64,000 nt of DNA from Candidatus Tisiphia endosymbiont of Nedyus quadrimaculatus (GTDB lineage Bacteria; Pseudomonadota; Alphaproteobacteria; Rickettsiales; Rickettsiaceae): NCBI RefSeq assembly GCF_964059235.1, contig NZ_OZ060452.1:1426001-1490000 (forward strand). Reading direction: 5' to 3'. Below, in pieces: positions 44,840 through 54,121 of the stretch. Every line of letters starts with the position of its first letter. Position 1 is the stretch's first letter. The notes beneath the pieces were generated by a model, which worked only from the letters and a program-made list of their open reading frames with translations, searched no databases and had not been told where the DNA came from. The position numbers and the translations under genes are program-made.

Positions 44840-44875
44840 TGTTTTTATTTAAGTAGCACTTTTTATGTTAATATA

Positions 44876-45442
44876 ATGGCTCTTGTTCATAAAATACAAG
44901 AATTTTTAAAGAAAAAATTCGATGAATTGAACTTAAAAAGAAAGGAATTTTCTAGAAAAAGTGGTATTCCTTACTCTACTGTAATTGATATAACAAAAGG
45001 ACTTAAATTAAATCCTTCTATAAATAGTATACTTAAAATTGCTAATTATTTTAGATGTCCAATTGATGAAGTTATTGGGAGAAATAAATATATTACTTTA
45101 CATAGTTCAAAAGACTTTGAATTTCATGAAATAACTTTAGATGAGGTGACAGCTAATATAAAGCATTTTCTAAAAAATAAAGTCAGTAACCAAAATATCA
45201 ATTTGTATAAACTAAGTATAGATATAGGATTTAGTAATAACTCTTTACATAGTTTTGTTAATAGTAATAGAGAACAAAAAACTTTAAATAATCAAATTAT
45301 AGTAGCCCTAGCAGATCATTTTCAAATATCAATAGATGAAATGGTTGGTAGAATTAAGCCCACTACTGCTGATAATGATGAGGCTTCTCAACAAAACTCC
45401 ATGAGGCTTCTCAACAAAACTCCAATAGTGATTCTGATCTGA
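44876..45442 (+). CDS. Tandem XRE-type helix-turn-helix regulator, copy 2 (frameshifted tail)
   Basis: It is a paralog of 36471-37019. ATG 44876 is chosen because MALVHK matches the paralog's start; the frame further upstream is leader. Two XRE-like domains end KIANYFRCPIDEVIGRN and VALADHFQISIDEMVGRI. A 23-bp tandem duplication (45378-45400 and 45401-45423, unit starting ATGAGGCTTCTCAACAAAAC) shifts the frame. The tail is now MRLLNKTPIVILI instead of the expected NSDSDLNNL, which is still encoded downstream out of frame. Both DNA-binding domains are intact. Confidence 0.82.
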   Translation: MALVHKIQEFLKKKFDELNLKRKEFSRKSGIPYSTVIDITKGLKLNPSINSILKIANYFRCPIDEVIGRNKYITLHSSKDFEFHEITLDEVTANIKHFLKNKVSNQNINLYKLSIDIGFSNNSLHSFVNSNREQKTLNNQIIVALADHFQISIDEMVGRIKPTTADNDEASQQNSMRLLNKTPIVILI

Positions 45443-45468
45443 ATAATTTATAGCAATTACTTTCCTAT

Positions 45469-45529
45469 AGTGAACTACCAAACTGCCAAAAGACACTTGG
45501 TAATTCACATTTTACGATTTTTTTCACAT
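45469..45529 (+). terminator. Hairpin after XRE gene 2
   Basis: GTGAACTACCAA pairs with TTGGTAATTCAC (45469-45508, one mismatch), followed by an interrupted T-rich run TTTTACGATTTTTTT. A plausible terminator. Confidence 0.5.
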
Positions 45530-45565
45530 TATATTACTTAGTGCTTTATAATTTATGTGCTATAC

Positions 45566-45758
45566 TATAGCTAACCCGAAAAGGTTTTAGTTATAGTTAA
45601 TCTTAGTTTAGCTAGAAGCGATGTCATTCCTGCGAAAGCAGGAATCTAAAGAAACAGACAGAAAGGGTGCTTTAAACATTCTAGATTCCCGCCTACGAGG
45701 GAATGACATCAATTCTATTACCATTACTATGCCTTAAACCTTTTCGTGTTAGCTATAG
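45566..45758. repeat. 193-bp palindromic element between Rpn-2 promoter and gene
   Basis: CTATAGCTAACCCGAAAAGG faces CCTTTTCGTGTTAGCTATAG, with inner GATGTCATTCCTGCGAAAGC and CTAGATTCCCGCCTACGAGG. It begins 14 bp downstream of TATAAT (45547-45552), so it sits in the 5' untranslated region of the Rpn gene. Its end CTATAGCTAACCCGAAAA also forms the left end of the repeat at 8875. Confidence 0.85.
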
Positions 45759-45793
45759 CTTTATAATTGATAACTACTAATAGCAGCATATAT

Positions 45794-46729
45794 ATGGATA
45801 AAATAACTCCTAGAGTTGATTTGGCATTTAAGAAAATCTTTGGCGTAGAAGAGAATAAGGATTTGCTGATATCCTTGATTAATTCAATTGTATCTAAGGA
45901 AGATCAGGTGGCAGAACTAACGCTGCTTAATCCATATAATCCAAAGAACTTTAAGAGTGATAAACTCTCAATATTAGATGTTAAAGCCAAATCCGTTGAT
46001 GGCAAAAGGTTCAATATTGAAATTCAAATTAGCGACGAAGCTGATTATGATAAGCGAGCTTTATATTACTGGGCTAAATTATATACTGAACAATTAAAGG
46101 TAGCTCAGGACTATTCTACCCTAAGCAAAGCCATTGGTATTCATATTCTAAACTTTACTTCTATTCCGAATGTAACTAAGTATCACAATGTTTTTCATAT
46201 AGTTGAAAAAGATAGTGGATTGTTGTATTTCAAGGATCTCGAATTACATACTATTGAGCTTAATAAGTTTACTGATAATTCTTATGAGGAATTACCTGAT
46301 ATACTGAAAAAAGTAAAAAACTCTTTAGATATGTGGACAGCTTTTTTAACAAGACATGATCTACTGAACAAAGATAATTTGCCTAAAGAATTAGACAATG
46401 CCTCCTTAAAAAAAGCTCTAACAGTGCTAGATGTTATGAACTTTACTGACGAAGAAAGAGAGGCCTATGAAGACCATCTTAAATGGCTTCGTATAGAAGC
46501 TAACACTCTAAAAAAACAACTGGAAAAAGGTAGAGAGGAAGGTAGAGAGGAAGGCAGAGAGGAAGGTAGAGAGGAAGGCAGAGAGGAAGGTAGAGAGGAA
46601 GGTAAAAAGGAAGGTAGAGAGGAAGAAAGAATATCTATGGCAAAAGAAATGCTATTAAACAATGAGCCGATGGAAAAAATTATTAAATACACTAAGTTAA
46701 GTAAATCTCAAATAGAAAATCTAAAATAA
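45794..46729 (+). CDS. Rpn family PD-(D/E)XK nuclease/putative transposase, copy 2
   Basis: The start ATG 45794 (MDKITPRVDLAFKKIFGVEE) matches the family N-terminus; a TTG at 45767 is less likely. Nuclease core residues are seen in LSILDVKAKSVDGKRFNIEI then QISDEAD. The C-terminal tail contains six or more REEG units encoded by a 12-bp tandem repeat (about 46530-46625), then the RISMAKEMLLNNEPMEKIIK helix motif. It appears intact. Confidence 0.88.
   Translation: MDKITPRVDLAFKKIFGVEENKDLLISLINSIVSKEDQVAELTLLNPYNPKNFKSDKLSILDVKAKSVDGKRFNIEIQISDEADYDKRALYYWAKLYTEQLKVAQDYSTLSKAIGIHILNFTSIPNVTKYHNVFHIVEKDSGLLYFKDLELHTIELNKFTDNSYEELPDILKKVKNSLDMWTAFLTRHDLLNKDNLPKELDNASLKKALTVLDVMNFTDEEREAYEDHLKWLRIEANTLKKQLEKGREEGREEGREEGREEGREEGREEGKKEGREEERISMAKEMLLNNEPMEKIIKYTKLSKSQIENLK
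46530..46625 (+). repeat. 12-bp tandem repeat encoding (REEG)n
   Basis: Units of GGTAGAGAGGAA / GGCAGAGAGGAA repeat about eight times. Length changes in whole units would keep the Rpn frame, so the tail can expand or shrink. Confidence 0.85.
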
Positions 46730-46854
46730 TGACTTACGATCCTCAAACTGTTACTGCTCTAAAATTATTGGCAGAAAATGCCACATTTGAATATATTGCC
46801 AAAGTTATTGGTTTAACTATTGAAGAAATCCAAAAACTAAAATCTTCTAATTGA
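46729..46854 (+). pseudogene. Detached Rpn C-terminal motif, 41 codons
   Basis: ATG overlaps the Rpn stop by one base (TAATG). The product (ALKLLAENATFEYIAKVIGL, TIEEIQKLK) repeats the C-terminal helix motif of Rpn proteins, so it is a leftover of another copy. Confidence 0.5.
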
Positions 46855-47115
46855 TTCAAATAATCTAGGATAGTTGGCGGAGTGTTAGGGAACAAGCGAC
46901 AAAGTGCCAGTTTGATAAAATAAGAATAGAAATATTGCAATTTATAAAGTACCGAGTATAATGCAGTGATAGAATTAGATTAGAAATCTATCAAATATAT
47001 TTTTGCTTATGTCTACAAATCAGGCTTGCAAAATTATAATTATTCTATATCTTGGTTATTAAGTGCCGACATTAGTGGTTCTAGGAACTTAATATAAATC
47101 AACAGAATAACAAAT

Positions 47116-47676
47116 ATGATAACAAAAGTCTCTAATATTTATCAATTTAAAATTACTTTGAAATATACAAAACCTAAAATTTGGCGACGTATACAAGTGC
47201 TAGAAAAATACAGTTTTGAAGATCTACACTTTGCCATTCAAAACTGTATGGGATGGGAGAACTATCATTTACATCAGTTTGAGATAATAAACCCTAAGAC
47301 TGGCCAAAAAGATTTGATTAGTATGCCAGATGATGAAGGGTTTTGCGATGTAATTCTTGAAGATAAAGCAAAAATAGCTAAATATTTTCTATCCCCTAAA
47401 GATAAAGCGATTTATGAGTATGATTTTGGGGATGGATGGAAACATGAAATTGTTTTAGAAGAGATTTTACCTGCAGTTGTTGGTGCTACCTATCCTCAAT
47501 GTCTTGCTGGTAAAATGGCATGCCCACCAGAAGACTGTGGAGGAGTAGGTGGTTATGAATATCTTTTAGAGATTATAGCCAATCCAAATCATGAAGAATA
47601 CGAGGAGCGTATCGAATGGTTAGGTGATGATTTTAATCCAGAAGAGTTTGATCCAAAATTAGTTCAGTTTAAGTAA
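47116..47676 (+). CDS. Plasmid pRiA4b ORF-3 family protein (transposon passenger)
   Basis: The 186-aa protein matches the pRiA4b ORF3-like family: YQFKITLKYTKPKIWRRIQV (about 9-28), FEDLHFAIQNCMGWENYHLH (about 35-54) and YEYDFGDGWKHEI (about 100-112), with the Cys-containing CPPEDCGGVGGYEYLLE segment. The function of the family is unknown. It is carried between the left inverted repeat and tnpA. Confidence 0.9.
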   Translation: MITKVSNIYQFKITLKYTKPKIWRRIQVLEKYSFEDLHFAIQNCMGWENYHLHQFEIINPKTGQKDLISMPDDEGFCDVILEDKAKIAKYFLSPKDKAIYEYDFGDGWKHEIVLEEILPAVVGATYPQCLAGKMACPPEDCGGVGGYEYLLEIIANPNHEEYEERIEWLGDDFNPEEFDPKLVQFK

Positions 47677-47700
47677 TAATACGGATCTAAAATATAGAAA

Positions 47701-50700
47701 ATGCAAAACAATTTATCCCAACATAATAATATTCTTGATAATGAAGCTATTTTTACGTTAGATAGCGAAGAAATTGCTTTGGCACAGGGTAAAAATACTC
47801 AAGAAAATAAATTAGCTTTTGCTGTTATGCTTAAGTTTTTTCAACTGGAAAAACGATACCCTAGGGAGATTGATGTAATACCACAACCAATGTTTAATAG
47901 TCTTGCTATCCAACTAGATTGCCTAGATGTCAGCCTTGATAATTATAACTGGGATAGCAGAAGTTCAAAGCGATTTCGTCAAGCAATTAGGTTGTTATTA
48001 GGGTATAGAAAAGCTAGTGTAAATGATAGCAAGAAGTTAATTGCTTGGTTAATAGAAGATATCTTACCACAAGTACCAACATTACCTCAAATTACAGAAC
48101 AAGCTTATCAATTTTGTACTAAACATCAGTTTGAACCATTTAAACCTGCACAATTAGATCGCTATATTGCATCAGCTTGTCATAGATTTGAGATGCAATT
48201 TTTCTTTAGTATTTCACAGCAATTATCTGTTGATACTATGAACTCTATAGATGCTTTATTAAAAATAGAGGATGACAATGAAACACTAGAGAAAGAGTCA
48301 AATGATGCAACCATCTATAAAGTCAATAATAAAGAAGATATTATTAAAAGATTAAAGCAAATTCAATTAAGGCATCTTAAAAAAGATATAGCAGGAGCTA
48401 AATTAAAAAATGTTAGTGATGAAATAGATAAACTAAAGCGACTAAGAATACTGAATTTACCTAGTATGCTAAGCTTAGTTCCAAGAAAACTAAAGCAAAA
48501 ATACTATACAAGAATTTGTGCTGAGTTACCAAGTGAGATAGAAGATCTTAAGACTGATACTCATTATGCAACTATGGCAATATTTTGTCATTTTCGTTGT
48601 GGATTAATAACAGATAATTTAGTAACAACATTAATTCAGTTAATTCATAAAATAAGAACATCAGCGGAAATATCAGTTAATAAAGATATATTGTCTGAAG
48701 TTAAATGTGTTAATGGTAAATTTGATATTTTGTATACTCTAGCCGACACATCTATAGCCAAACCACATGGTGTAATTCATGATACAATTTATCCAAAAGT
48801 TAGTAAAGAAACGCTGAGTGATCTAGCTAAAGAACTAGTATCTAATAAAAATAGCTGGTATCAATCAGAAGTGCAAAAGAAAATGCATTCAAGTTACTCA
48901 CATGCCAATCGCCGCATATTACTAATGTTATTAGAAATATTTACTTTTCGATCAAATAATCAAGCTTGTAAAGCAATATTGCAAGCTATTGAATTTATTA
49001 AGACTAACAAGAATATTAAGGATAAATATTATCCTGACTCCAAGCTTGTACCAGCTAAAGAGGATATCCCAAGTAAGTGGCAAGCTACGGTAATAGAGGA
49101 ACAAGAAGTAGTTGAAGATAGTAAGAAAAATAATATAAATAAAGTTATAAATGTTAAAATCAATCGAATGAGTTATGAAGTAGCGATTTTAGAAACATTA
49201 CATAATTTATTAGATACTAAGCAAATATGGGTTGAAGGGGCATATCGTTACCGTAATCCAGAAGAGGATTTACCAAAGGATTTTGATTCCAATGCACAAT
49301 ATTATTATCAAAAGTTAGGACTACCAATGGATGGCAATGAATTCATTCAATCATTGCAAGATAGCTTAGATAAGCATTTACAAGAATTTAACAAAAACAT
49401 CTGTGATAATAAAAAGGTAAAAATTGCTATTGCTAAGAATAGTACTAATGGACATATTAAGTTAACTCCATATGATGCTCAAATTGAACCAACTAATTTG
49501 TTAGCATTCCAACAATCAATTAATAAACGTTGGGGAACCATAAATTTAATAGATGTATTAAAAGAAGCAGACTCACGTATTGGTTTTACTAAACATTTTC
49601 ATACAGTAGCAAGTAGAAAGAATATTAAGGAATCTAAACTTCTTAAACGTATACTACTATCATTATATGCTATCGGTAGTAATACAGGATTAAAACGTAT
49701 TAGTGCCGCTAATGATGAAATAAATTACTCCGATTTGCGTTATATTAAGAGACGATATCTCAATACAGCTAATGTACGAGAGGCTACAGCTGAAGTTATC
49801 AATGCTATTTTAGAAACAAGAGATTCTAAAATTTGGGGTGATGCTACTACCGGATGTGCTTGCGACTCAACTAAGGTAAGTAGCTGGGATCAAAATCTAA
49901 TGACAGAATGGCATACACGTTATAAAGGACGTGGTGTAATGATTTATTGGCATGTAGATAAAAATGCCGCATGCATATACTCTCAACTCAAAACATGTTC
50001 TTCCTCGGAAGTTGGATCTATGATCAAAGGAGTACTTGACCATTCGAGTAAAATGGATATGAAAAAAACCTATGTAGATACTCACGGACAAAGTATTATT
50101 GGTTTTGCTTGCAGTTACTTATTAACTTTTGATTTATTACCACGTCTTAAAAACATAAAGAAACAAAAACTTTTTTACTCGCATGCAAAAGATAGAGGAA
50201 ATTATAAAAATTTAACTAGTATTTTAGAATCATCGATAAATTGGAGTTTGATTAAGAAATACTATCATGAGGTAATAAGATACATAGCAGCATTAAGGAC
50301 TGGTCACGTTGAACCAGAGGTTATGTTTAAAATTCTGAGTAACAGCAATAATGATCATCCTGTTTATAAGACGCTAATTGAGATTGGTAGAGCGGTAAAG
50401 ACCATATTTCTATCTCGTTATCTAATGTCCGAAGAATTGCGTATAGAAATCCATGAAGCATTAAATGTTGTTGAGAGATTAAATAGTATAATGGGTTTCA
50501 TATTTTATGGTAAGTTGGGTGAAATCTCTACCAATAACCGAGATGATCAAGAATTAGCCATAGTTTGCCTACATTTATTACAAGTATGTATGGTATATAT
50601 TAATACATTGATTATACAGGAAGTTTTATCAGATCCAGTTTGGCAAAATAAGCTAACTATTGAAGATAAAAGAGCTTTAAGTCCACTAATTCATAGCCAT

Positions 50701-50781
50701 ATTAATCCATATGGCTTATTTCCTTTAGATATGGATAAACGCTTAATCATAGAGCAACCAAAAGTAAAGGTAGCAGCATGA
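47701..50781 (+). CDS. tnpA: Tn3-family transposase TnpA
   Basis: The 1026-aa product is full length for Tn3-type transposases. The N-terminal region has a DUF4158-like domain (about 20-170), and the DDE catalytic domain occupies about 640-1000. Catalytic Asp regions are [15 protein letters not shown] (about 720) and [12 protein letters not shown] (about 783), and the Glu lies in [12 protein letters not shown] (about 922). It overlaps the recombinase gene by 4 bp (ATGA), so both are co-expressed. It appears intact. Confidence 0.94.
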   Translation: MQNNLSQHNNILDNEAIFTLDSEEIALAQGKNTQENKLAFAVMLKFFQLEKRYPREIDVIPQPMFNSLAIQLDCLDVSLDNYNWDSRSSKRFRQAIRLLLGYRKASVNDSKKLIAWLIEDILPQVPTLPQITEQAYQFCTKHQFEPFKPAQLDRYIASACHRFEMQFFFSISQQLSVDTMNSIDALLKIEDDNETLEKESNDATIYKVNNKEDIIKRLKQIQLRHLKKDIAGAKLKNVSDEIDKLKRLRILNLPSMLSLVPRKLKQKYYTRICAELPSEIEDLKTDTHYATMAIFCHFRCGLITDNLVTTLIQLIHKIRTSAEISVNKDILSEVKCVNGKFDILYTLADTSIAKPHGVIHDTIYPKVSKETLSDLAKELVSNKNSWYQSEVQKKMHSSYSHANRRILLMLLEIFTFRSNNQACKAILQAIEFIKTNKNIKDKYYPDSKLVPAKEDIPSKWQATVIEEQEVVEDSKKNNINKVINVKINRMSYEVAILETLHNLLDTKQIWVEGAYRYRNPEEDLPKDFDSNAQYYYQKLGLPMDGNEFIQSLQDSLDKHLQEFNKNICDNKKVKIAIAKNSTNGHIKLTPYDAQIEPTNLLAFQQSINKRWGTINLIDVLKEADSRIGFTKHFHTVASRKNIKESKLLKRILLSLYAIGSNTGLKRISAANDEINYSDLRYIKRRYLNTANVREATAEVINAILETRDSKIWGDATTGCACDSTKVSSWDQNLMTEWHTRYKGRGVMIYWHVDKNAACIYSQLKTCSSSEVGSMIKGVLDHSSKMDMKKTYVDTHGQSIIGFACSYLLTFDLLPRLKNIKKQKLFYSHAKDRGNYKNLTSILESSINWSLIKKYYHEVIRYIAALRTGHVEPEVMFKILSNSNNDHPVYKTLIEIGRAVKTIFLSRYLMSEELRIEIHEALNVVERLNSIMGFIFYGKLGEISTNNRDDQELAIVCLHLLQVCMVYINTLIIQEVLSDPVWQNKLTIEDKRALSPLIHSHINPYGLFPLDMDKRLIIEQPKVKVAA

Positions 50782-51497
50782 TTAATAATACTGGATTAAC
50801 ACGTACTCCTGTCCGTCAAAAGGCTAAGCAATTAGCTAAATCATTAAGACAAGAATATCCAAATTATGATTATTTACGCGAGTTATTTCGGCATTTGCGA
50901 CAAGAATTAAACGTAGAAGTAAATCATAAAGTTAAGAAACTACCATACGTGCCAACTGAAGAGGAGATAGGTAAATATTATAAAGTAGTTTGGCAATCTC
51001 GTAATATGAAACATGTAGTAATAATTAAGACTTTATTATATACAGGTATAAGGGTTAGTGAGTTAGTTAAGGTAAAATTAAGTGACGTTGATTCAGATAG
51101 ATGTCAAATAAGAATCATCGAAGGTAAGGGTAAAAAAGACAGAATAGTTCCGTTTCCTAATAACTTTAAGGAAATACTAGCATTACATGTGGAGACAATG
51201 GAAAAAATAGGGGCACAATATTTGTTCGAATCATCTTGGAAAAAGCCATATACTGATCGAGGTATTAGAAAAATCCTAATGCAGTATACAAAAGAAGCTG
51301 GCATAGAAGAATCCATTTCCCCACATAAATTAAGACATTTTTTATTTACTTGGTTAAAGAAGCAAGGAGTAGAAGATGCTTTAATTCAGCCATATTCAGG
51401 GCATGAAAGTCGTCAATCTTTAGAGATTTATTCAAAATTATCTATAGGGGATGCTCAGAAAGAATATGATAATGTAATTAAGAAATTTCCTGTCTGA
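50778..51497 (+). CDS. Tyrosine recombinase (cointegrate resolvase of the transposon)
   Basis: A XerC/D-like integrase of 239 aa. The catalytic set is visible: Arg in [14 protein letters not shown] (about 90), Lys in [13 protein letters not shown] (about 183-187), GHES (about 205) and Tyr in LEIYSKL (about 219). It probably resolves cointegrates at a res site in the transposon, as TnpI does. The box normally written LLGH is here PYSGH. Confidence 0.9.
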   Translation: MINNTGLTRTPVRQKAKQLAKSLRQEYPNYDYLRELFRHLRQELNVEVNHKVKKLPYVPTEEEIGKYYKVVWQSRNMKHVVIIKTLLYTGIRVSELVKVKLSDVDSDRCQIRIIEGKGKKDRIVPFPNNFKEILALHVETMEKIGAQYLFESSWKKPYTDRGIRKILMQYTKEAGIEESISPHKLRHFLFTWLKKQGVEDALIQPYSGHESRQSLEIYSKLSIGDAQKEYDNVIKKFPV

Positions 51498-51643
51498 AAT
51501 ATAACTGGCACTTTATCGCTTATTCCCTAACACTGGGCCTATTAAGTTAATAAATAAATCAAATGAAAATATGGTGTAAAAGTACTATTTTTTTGTTGGT
51601 TTTCTGTAGTGTAAAAAAAATTTTTGTCTTAATTTTAATCATA

Positions 51644-51672
51644 TTGACAAATATAATAAGTTCAGATAATTT
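51644..51672 (+). promoter_or_regulatory. Strong-looking promoter without a full gene
   Basis: TTGACA (51644-51649), 17 bp, TAATTT (51667-51672). It is followed by an excellent ribosome-binding site AAAAAGGAGGTTTAA before ATG 51747. Confidence 0.55.
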
Positions 51673-51746
51673 GTAACTACTTAAAGAGCAAAAATCTTAA
51701 GAGTATTAGGGTTTCAGAGGCAAAAAAGAAGAAAAAGGAGGTTTAA

Positions 51747-51830
51747 ATGTCAAGTACAAAGCAAGATATTAAGCTAAAATTTGCGGTATTCTCCTACGCG
51801 AGGATGACATCGATGCAAGGACGAGGATGA
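51747..51830 (+). pseudogene. Truncated gene start, 27 codons
   Basis: Begins MSSTKQDIKLKFAVFSYA and then runs into repeat sequence (GAGGATGACATCGATGCAAG, present in two tandem copies at about 51800-51845). The promoter and ribosome-binding site are good, so a real gene has lost its body here. Its identity is not recognised. The rest of the gap to 52308 is filled by the elements at 51922 and 52144. Confidence 0.45.
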
Positions 51831-51921
51831 CATCGATGCAAGGATGATTGCATGGACTTCGTCCATATATGACATCGTTTCTGCCCTTGTAAGTACCATT
51901 ACTTATGTTGGAGGTTTTGAT

Positions 51922-52125
51922 CATAGTACCCTACATTTTTCTATAATCGTTATCGCGAGGCATCTTTAGATGCCGTGGCGATCTAGGTAAACAGCGAAGC
52001 TGTTTTTTTAGATTAACACTTCGCGTATCTTGGATTGCCGCGTCGCCGCTTTCAGCGACTCCTCGCTAATAGACGATCAGCAGCCATTTTAATAGTGGTT
52101 ATATAAAAATATGTAGGATACTATG
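51922..52125 (-). mobile_element. 204-bp MITE-like element, copy 2, with 9-bp target duplication
   Basis: This copy is inverted relative to 1961-2160. Its ends are CATAGTACCCTACATTTTT and AAAATATGTAGGATACTATG. It is flanked by the perfect direct repeat GGTTTTGAT (51913-51921 and 52126-52134). The right terminal repeat has two substitutions relative to the left one. Confidence 0.9.
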
Positions 52126-52143
52126 GGTTTTGATCCACGCTGG

Positions 52144-52270
52144 TATACTCAAATGATTTGAAGAATTGGATTTGAAAATGAATGGCGAGCAAGCGGAGCG
52201 TACATATAGTACGTGAGCATGCGAATCCATGATATTTTCAAAAAACAATTCTTCAAATCATTTGAGTATA
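52144..52270. repeat. 127-bp palindromic repeat (TATACTCAAATGATTTG family)
   Basis: TATACTCAAATGATTTGAAG at the left and CTTCAAATCATTTGAGTATA at the right are perfect inverted repeats. The centre carries GCGGAGCGTACATATAGTAC. Single-arm relics are at about 17949-17970 and 63596-63622. Confidence 0.88.
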
Positions 52271-52308
52271 TACTGCTATGATTTCAAGAGTTAGGTAGTA
52301 TATTCCCA

Positions 52309-53235
52309 TTACCGTATATTAAACCTATCATAACTAATCTTATTCTCTACCGATTCAATCAATGTATCAGAAAATTCTTGCACGAAATCTTGCCTTACTA
52401 TACCAAACCTCTTCTTAAGCCACGATTGTTTAGCAGATATATATTTAATAGTTACATCACCATATTTCTGTTTTATGAAACTATACATATCATCTATACC
52501 ATCAATTAAACCAAAATCAACAGCAGTTTCCCCAGACCAAAATGCTCCATTAAATAAAATATCATCTTCTTGTGTTAACTTACCAATACGACGCTCTTTA
52601 ACATAATCTATAAAATGCCCGTGAATCTGTTTTTGTATATGCTTAATAATTTCAATATCCTCCTCTTGTACTGGTTGAAATGGATCGAGAATAGATTTAT
52701 TTTTACCTTCTGCATAAACCCTCCTTTCTACTCCAAGCTTATTGATAGCAACAGGAAAACCAAAACCAGCCGAAACCACCCCTATACTACCAATAATTGA
52801 ACTCTTAGATGCATATATTTGGTCACCAATGCAAGCAAGCCAATATCCACCAGATGCCGCTACATCTTCTACAAAACTATAAATTGGTATTTTCTTTTCC
52901 CCAGCTAATGACCTTATACGTTTGCTAATCAGTTCAGATTGTACAGGTGAACCACCTGGAGAATTGATAGTTAAACATAAAGCTTTAAGATTTTTGATCT
53001 CAAAAGCTTTGTCAATTAACTCATTTAGTGACTCAATGCTGAGTCCTGATTTTACTGAACTTACTTTACCTATAATCCCACTAAGGCGAAGAACAGCAAT
53101 TACCGGCTTTGATGCCTTAGAACCTATTCCAGGTAGTAATGAAAGTAATTGCTCTAACTTACCTATTTGACGTTTAGCAATTACCTGATCAAATTTTGCC
53201 TCAGCAATTGAATTTTTATTATGTTCTATGTGCAT
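52309..53235 (-). CDS. sppA: Signal peptide peptidase SppA, short form
   Basis: An S49-family protease that degrades cleaved signal peptides at the inner membrane. The single-protease-domain form is 308 aa. NSPGGS is at 91-96, the nucleophile Ser128 in AASGGYW and the general-base Lys180 in AEGKNKSILDPF. No clear membrane anchor is seen, although the segment 43-56 is hydrophobic. It is the last gene of a minus-strand run after the tlpA-like gene (3-bp gap). Confidence 0.93.
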   Translation of the reverse strand: MHIEHNKNSIAEAKFDQVIAKRQIGKLEQLLSLLPGIGSKASKPVIAVLRLSGIIGKVSSVKSGLSIESLNELIDKAFEIKNLKALCLTINSPGGSPVQSELISKRIRSLAGEKKIPIYSFVEDVAASGGYWLACIGDQIYASKSSIIGSIGVVSAGFGFPVAINKLGVERRVYAEGKNKSILDPFQPVQEEDIEIIKHIQKQIHGHFIDYVKERRIGKLTQEDDILFNGAFWSGETAVDFGLIDGIDDMYSFIKQKYGDVTIKYISAKQSWLKKRFGIVRQDFVQEFSDTLIESVENKISYDRFNIR

Positions 53236-53238
53236 TAG

Positions 53239-53934
53239 TTACTCCTTATTATCGTTTTTAGAAGCATTATTTTCCTCATTATTCTGTTGTATTTTTGGTT
53301 TTTCATCTTTGTTTTCCTGCTCTTCAGACTTTAACTGTTTATTAACCGGTTGATTAAGCGTTTGTTCCCGATAACTATTTTTAGGTTCTGGGTGGTTTCC
53401 AGGAATATTTGACAAAATAATATTGCGAATTTCTTCATCATACCAATTAATAGTACCAACAAAACTTACTAACATTTTTCCATCTGGATTAATTAGAATA
53501 GCAGTTGGTAAACCAACTATTGAAAAAGCTTTAAATAGTTGATTCTTAAAATCATGGTAAATTGGCAGATATCTTATATCATAATCTTTATAATATTTTT
53601 GGATAATTTCTATTCCTTGGTAGTCTTGTGATACAGGAATTATCGCAAATGGCAGCTTTCTAAAATCTTTTTGCAATACATCTAAATCAGGCATTTCTTT
53701 AATACAAGATGCACACCATGTTGCCCAAAATACCAATAATATCGTTTTTCCTTCAAAATTATCAAGAGAATATTTTTCTCCTTTATCATCAAAGAAAACC
53801 ACCGTATCAGGAACACTAGATAAATCAAGCATTTTAACACCTGATTTGATCTGATCTAATGCAAAACTATTAGTGCTGATCAACAAATATGTTACAATTA
53901 AAAAAAATCGTTTACTATATTTTTTAATATGCAT
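53239..53934 (-). CDS. TlpA-like thiol:disulfide oxidoreductase
   Basis: A periplasmic thioredoxin-fold protein. I use ATG 53934 (MHIKKYSKRFFLIVTYLLIS), giving a signal anchor at about 8-25; the longer frame overlaps lptM. The active site is WCASC (73-77) and the cis-Pro is in GLPTAILINPDG. A 45-residue Gln/Glu/Lys/Asn-rich tail is unusual for the family. It probably keeps cytochrome c or other envelope cysteines reduced. Confidence 0.88.
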   Translation of the reverse strand: MHIKKYSKRFFLIVTYLLISTNSFALDQIKSGVKMLDLSSVPDTVVFFDDKGEKYSLDNFEGKTILLVFWATWCASCIKEMPDLDVLQKDFRKLPFAIIPVSQDYQGIEIIQKYYKDYDIRYLPIYHDFKNQLFKAFSIVGLPTAILINPDGKMLVSFVGTINWYDEEIRNIILSNIPGNHPEPKNSYREQTLNQPVNKQLKSEEQENKDEKPKIQQNNEENNASKNDNKE

Positions 53935-53974
53935 ATAAATAACAAATATATTTCCAATTAATTTATTTATCATC

Positions 53975-54121
53975 ATGAAAAACAATATTTTTTTATCTCT
54001 AATATTATTAAGCTGCTTAATCTTAACTTCTTGTGGATTAAAAAAACCATTAGAAAACCCACCTTCAGAAAATCCAGTTGCAGAAGATTGTTGCGGAGGG
54101 TGTGAACACTCAAAACATTAA
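53975..54121 (+). CDS. lptM: LptM-like small lipoprotein
   Basis: A 48-aa lipoprotein with signal peptide and lipobox LTSC, then GLKKPLENPP, the LptM (YifL) signature, which follows the lipidated Cys in proteins that help mature the LPS translocon LptD. The tail is unusual in being Cys/His-rich (EDCCGGCEHSKH). It lies between and opposite to the tlpA-like and dioxygenase-like genes and overlaps the latter by 4 bp. Confidence 0.75.
   Translation: MKNNIFLSLILLSCLILTSCGLKKPLENPPSENPVAEDCCGGCEHSKH

Larger units (their letters stand above)
46882..51533 (+). mobile_element. Tn3-family transposon with tyrosine recombinase
   Basis: Left end GTGTTAGGGAACAAGCGACA (46882-46901) matches the reverse complement of the right end (GTGTTAGGGAATAAGCGATA, read from 51533); the repeat extends about 32 bp. 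It encloses a passenger gene, tnpA and an integrase/resolvase. No 5-bp target duplication is obvious. Length is 4652 bp. Confidence 0.85.

Noticed and set aside
44765-44875. Upstream extension of XRE gene 2 (37 codons)
   Set aside because: The paralog starts at MALVHQ, and the extra sequence aligns with the paralog's non-coding leader and contains the putative operator.
46530-46625. Regular short repeats considered as a CRISPR array
   Set aside because: Units are contiguous 12-mers with no spacers and lie inside a coding frame. No other region shows repeat-spacer periodicity.
46465-46692. Antisense frame with repeated SLPSSLP units
   Set aside because: It is only the reverse complement of the REEG-encoding 12-bp repeat in the Rpn gene.
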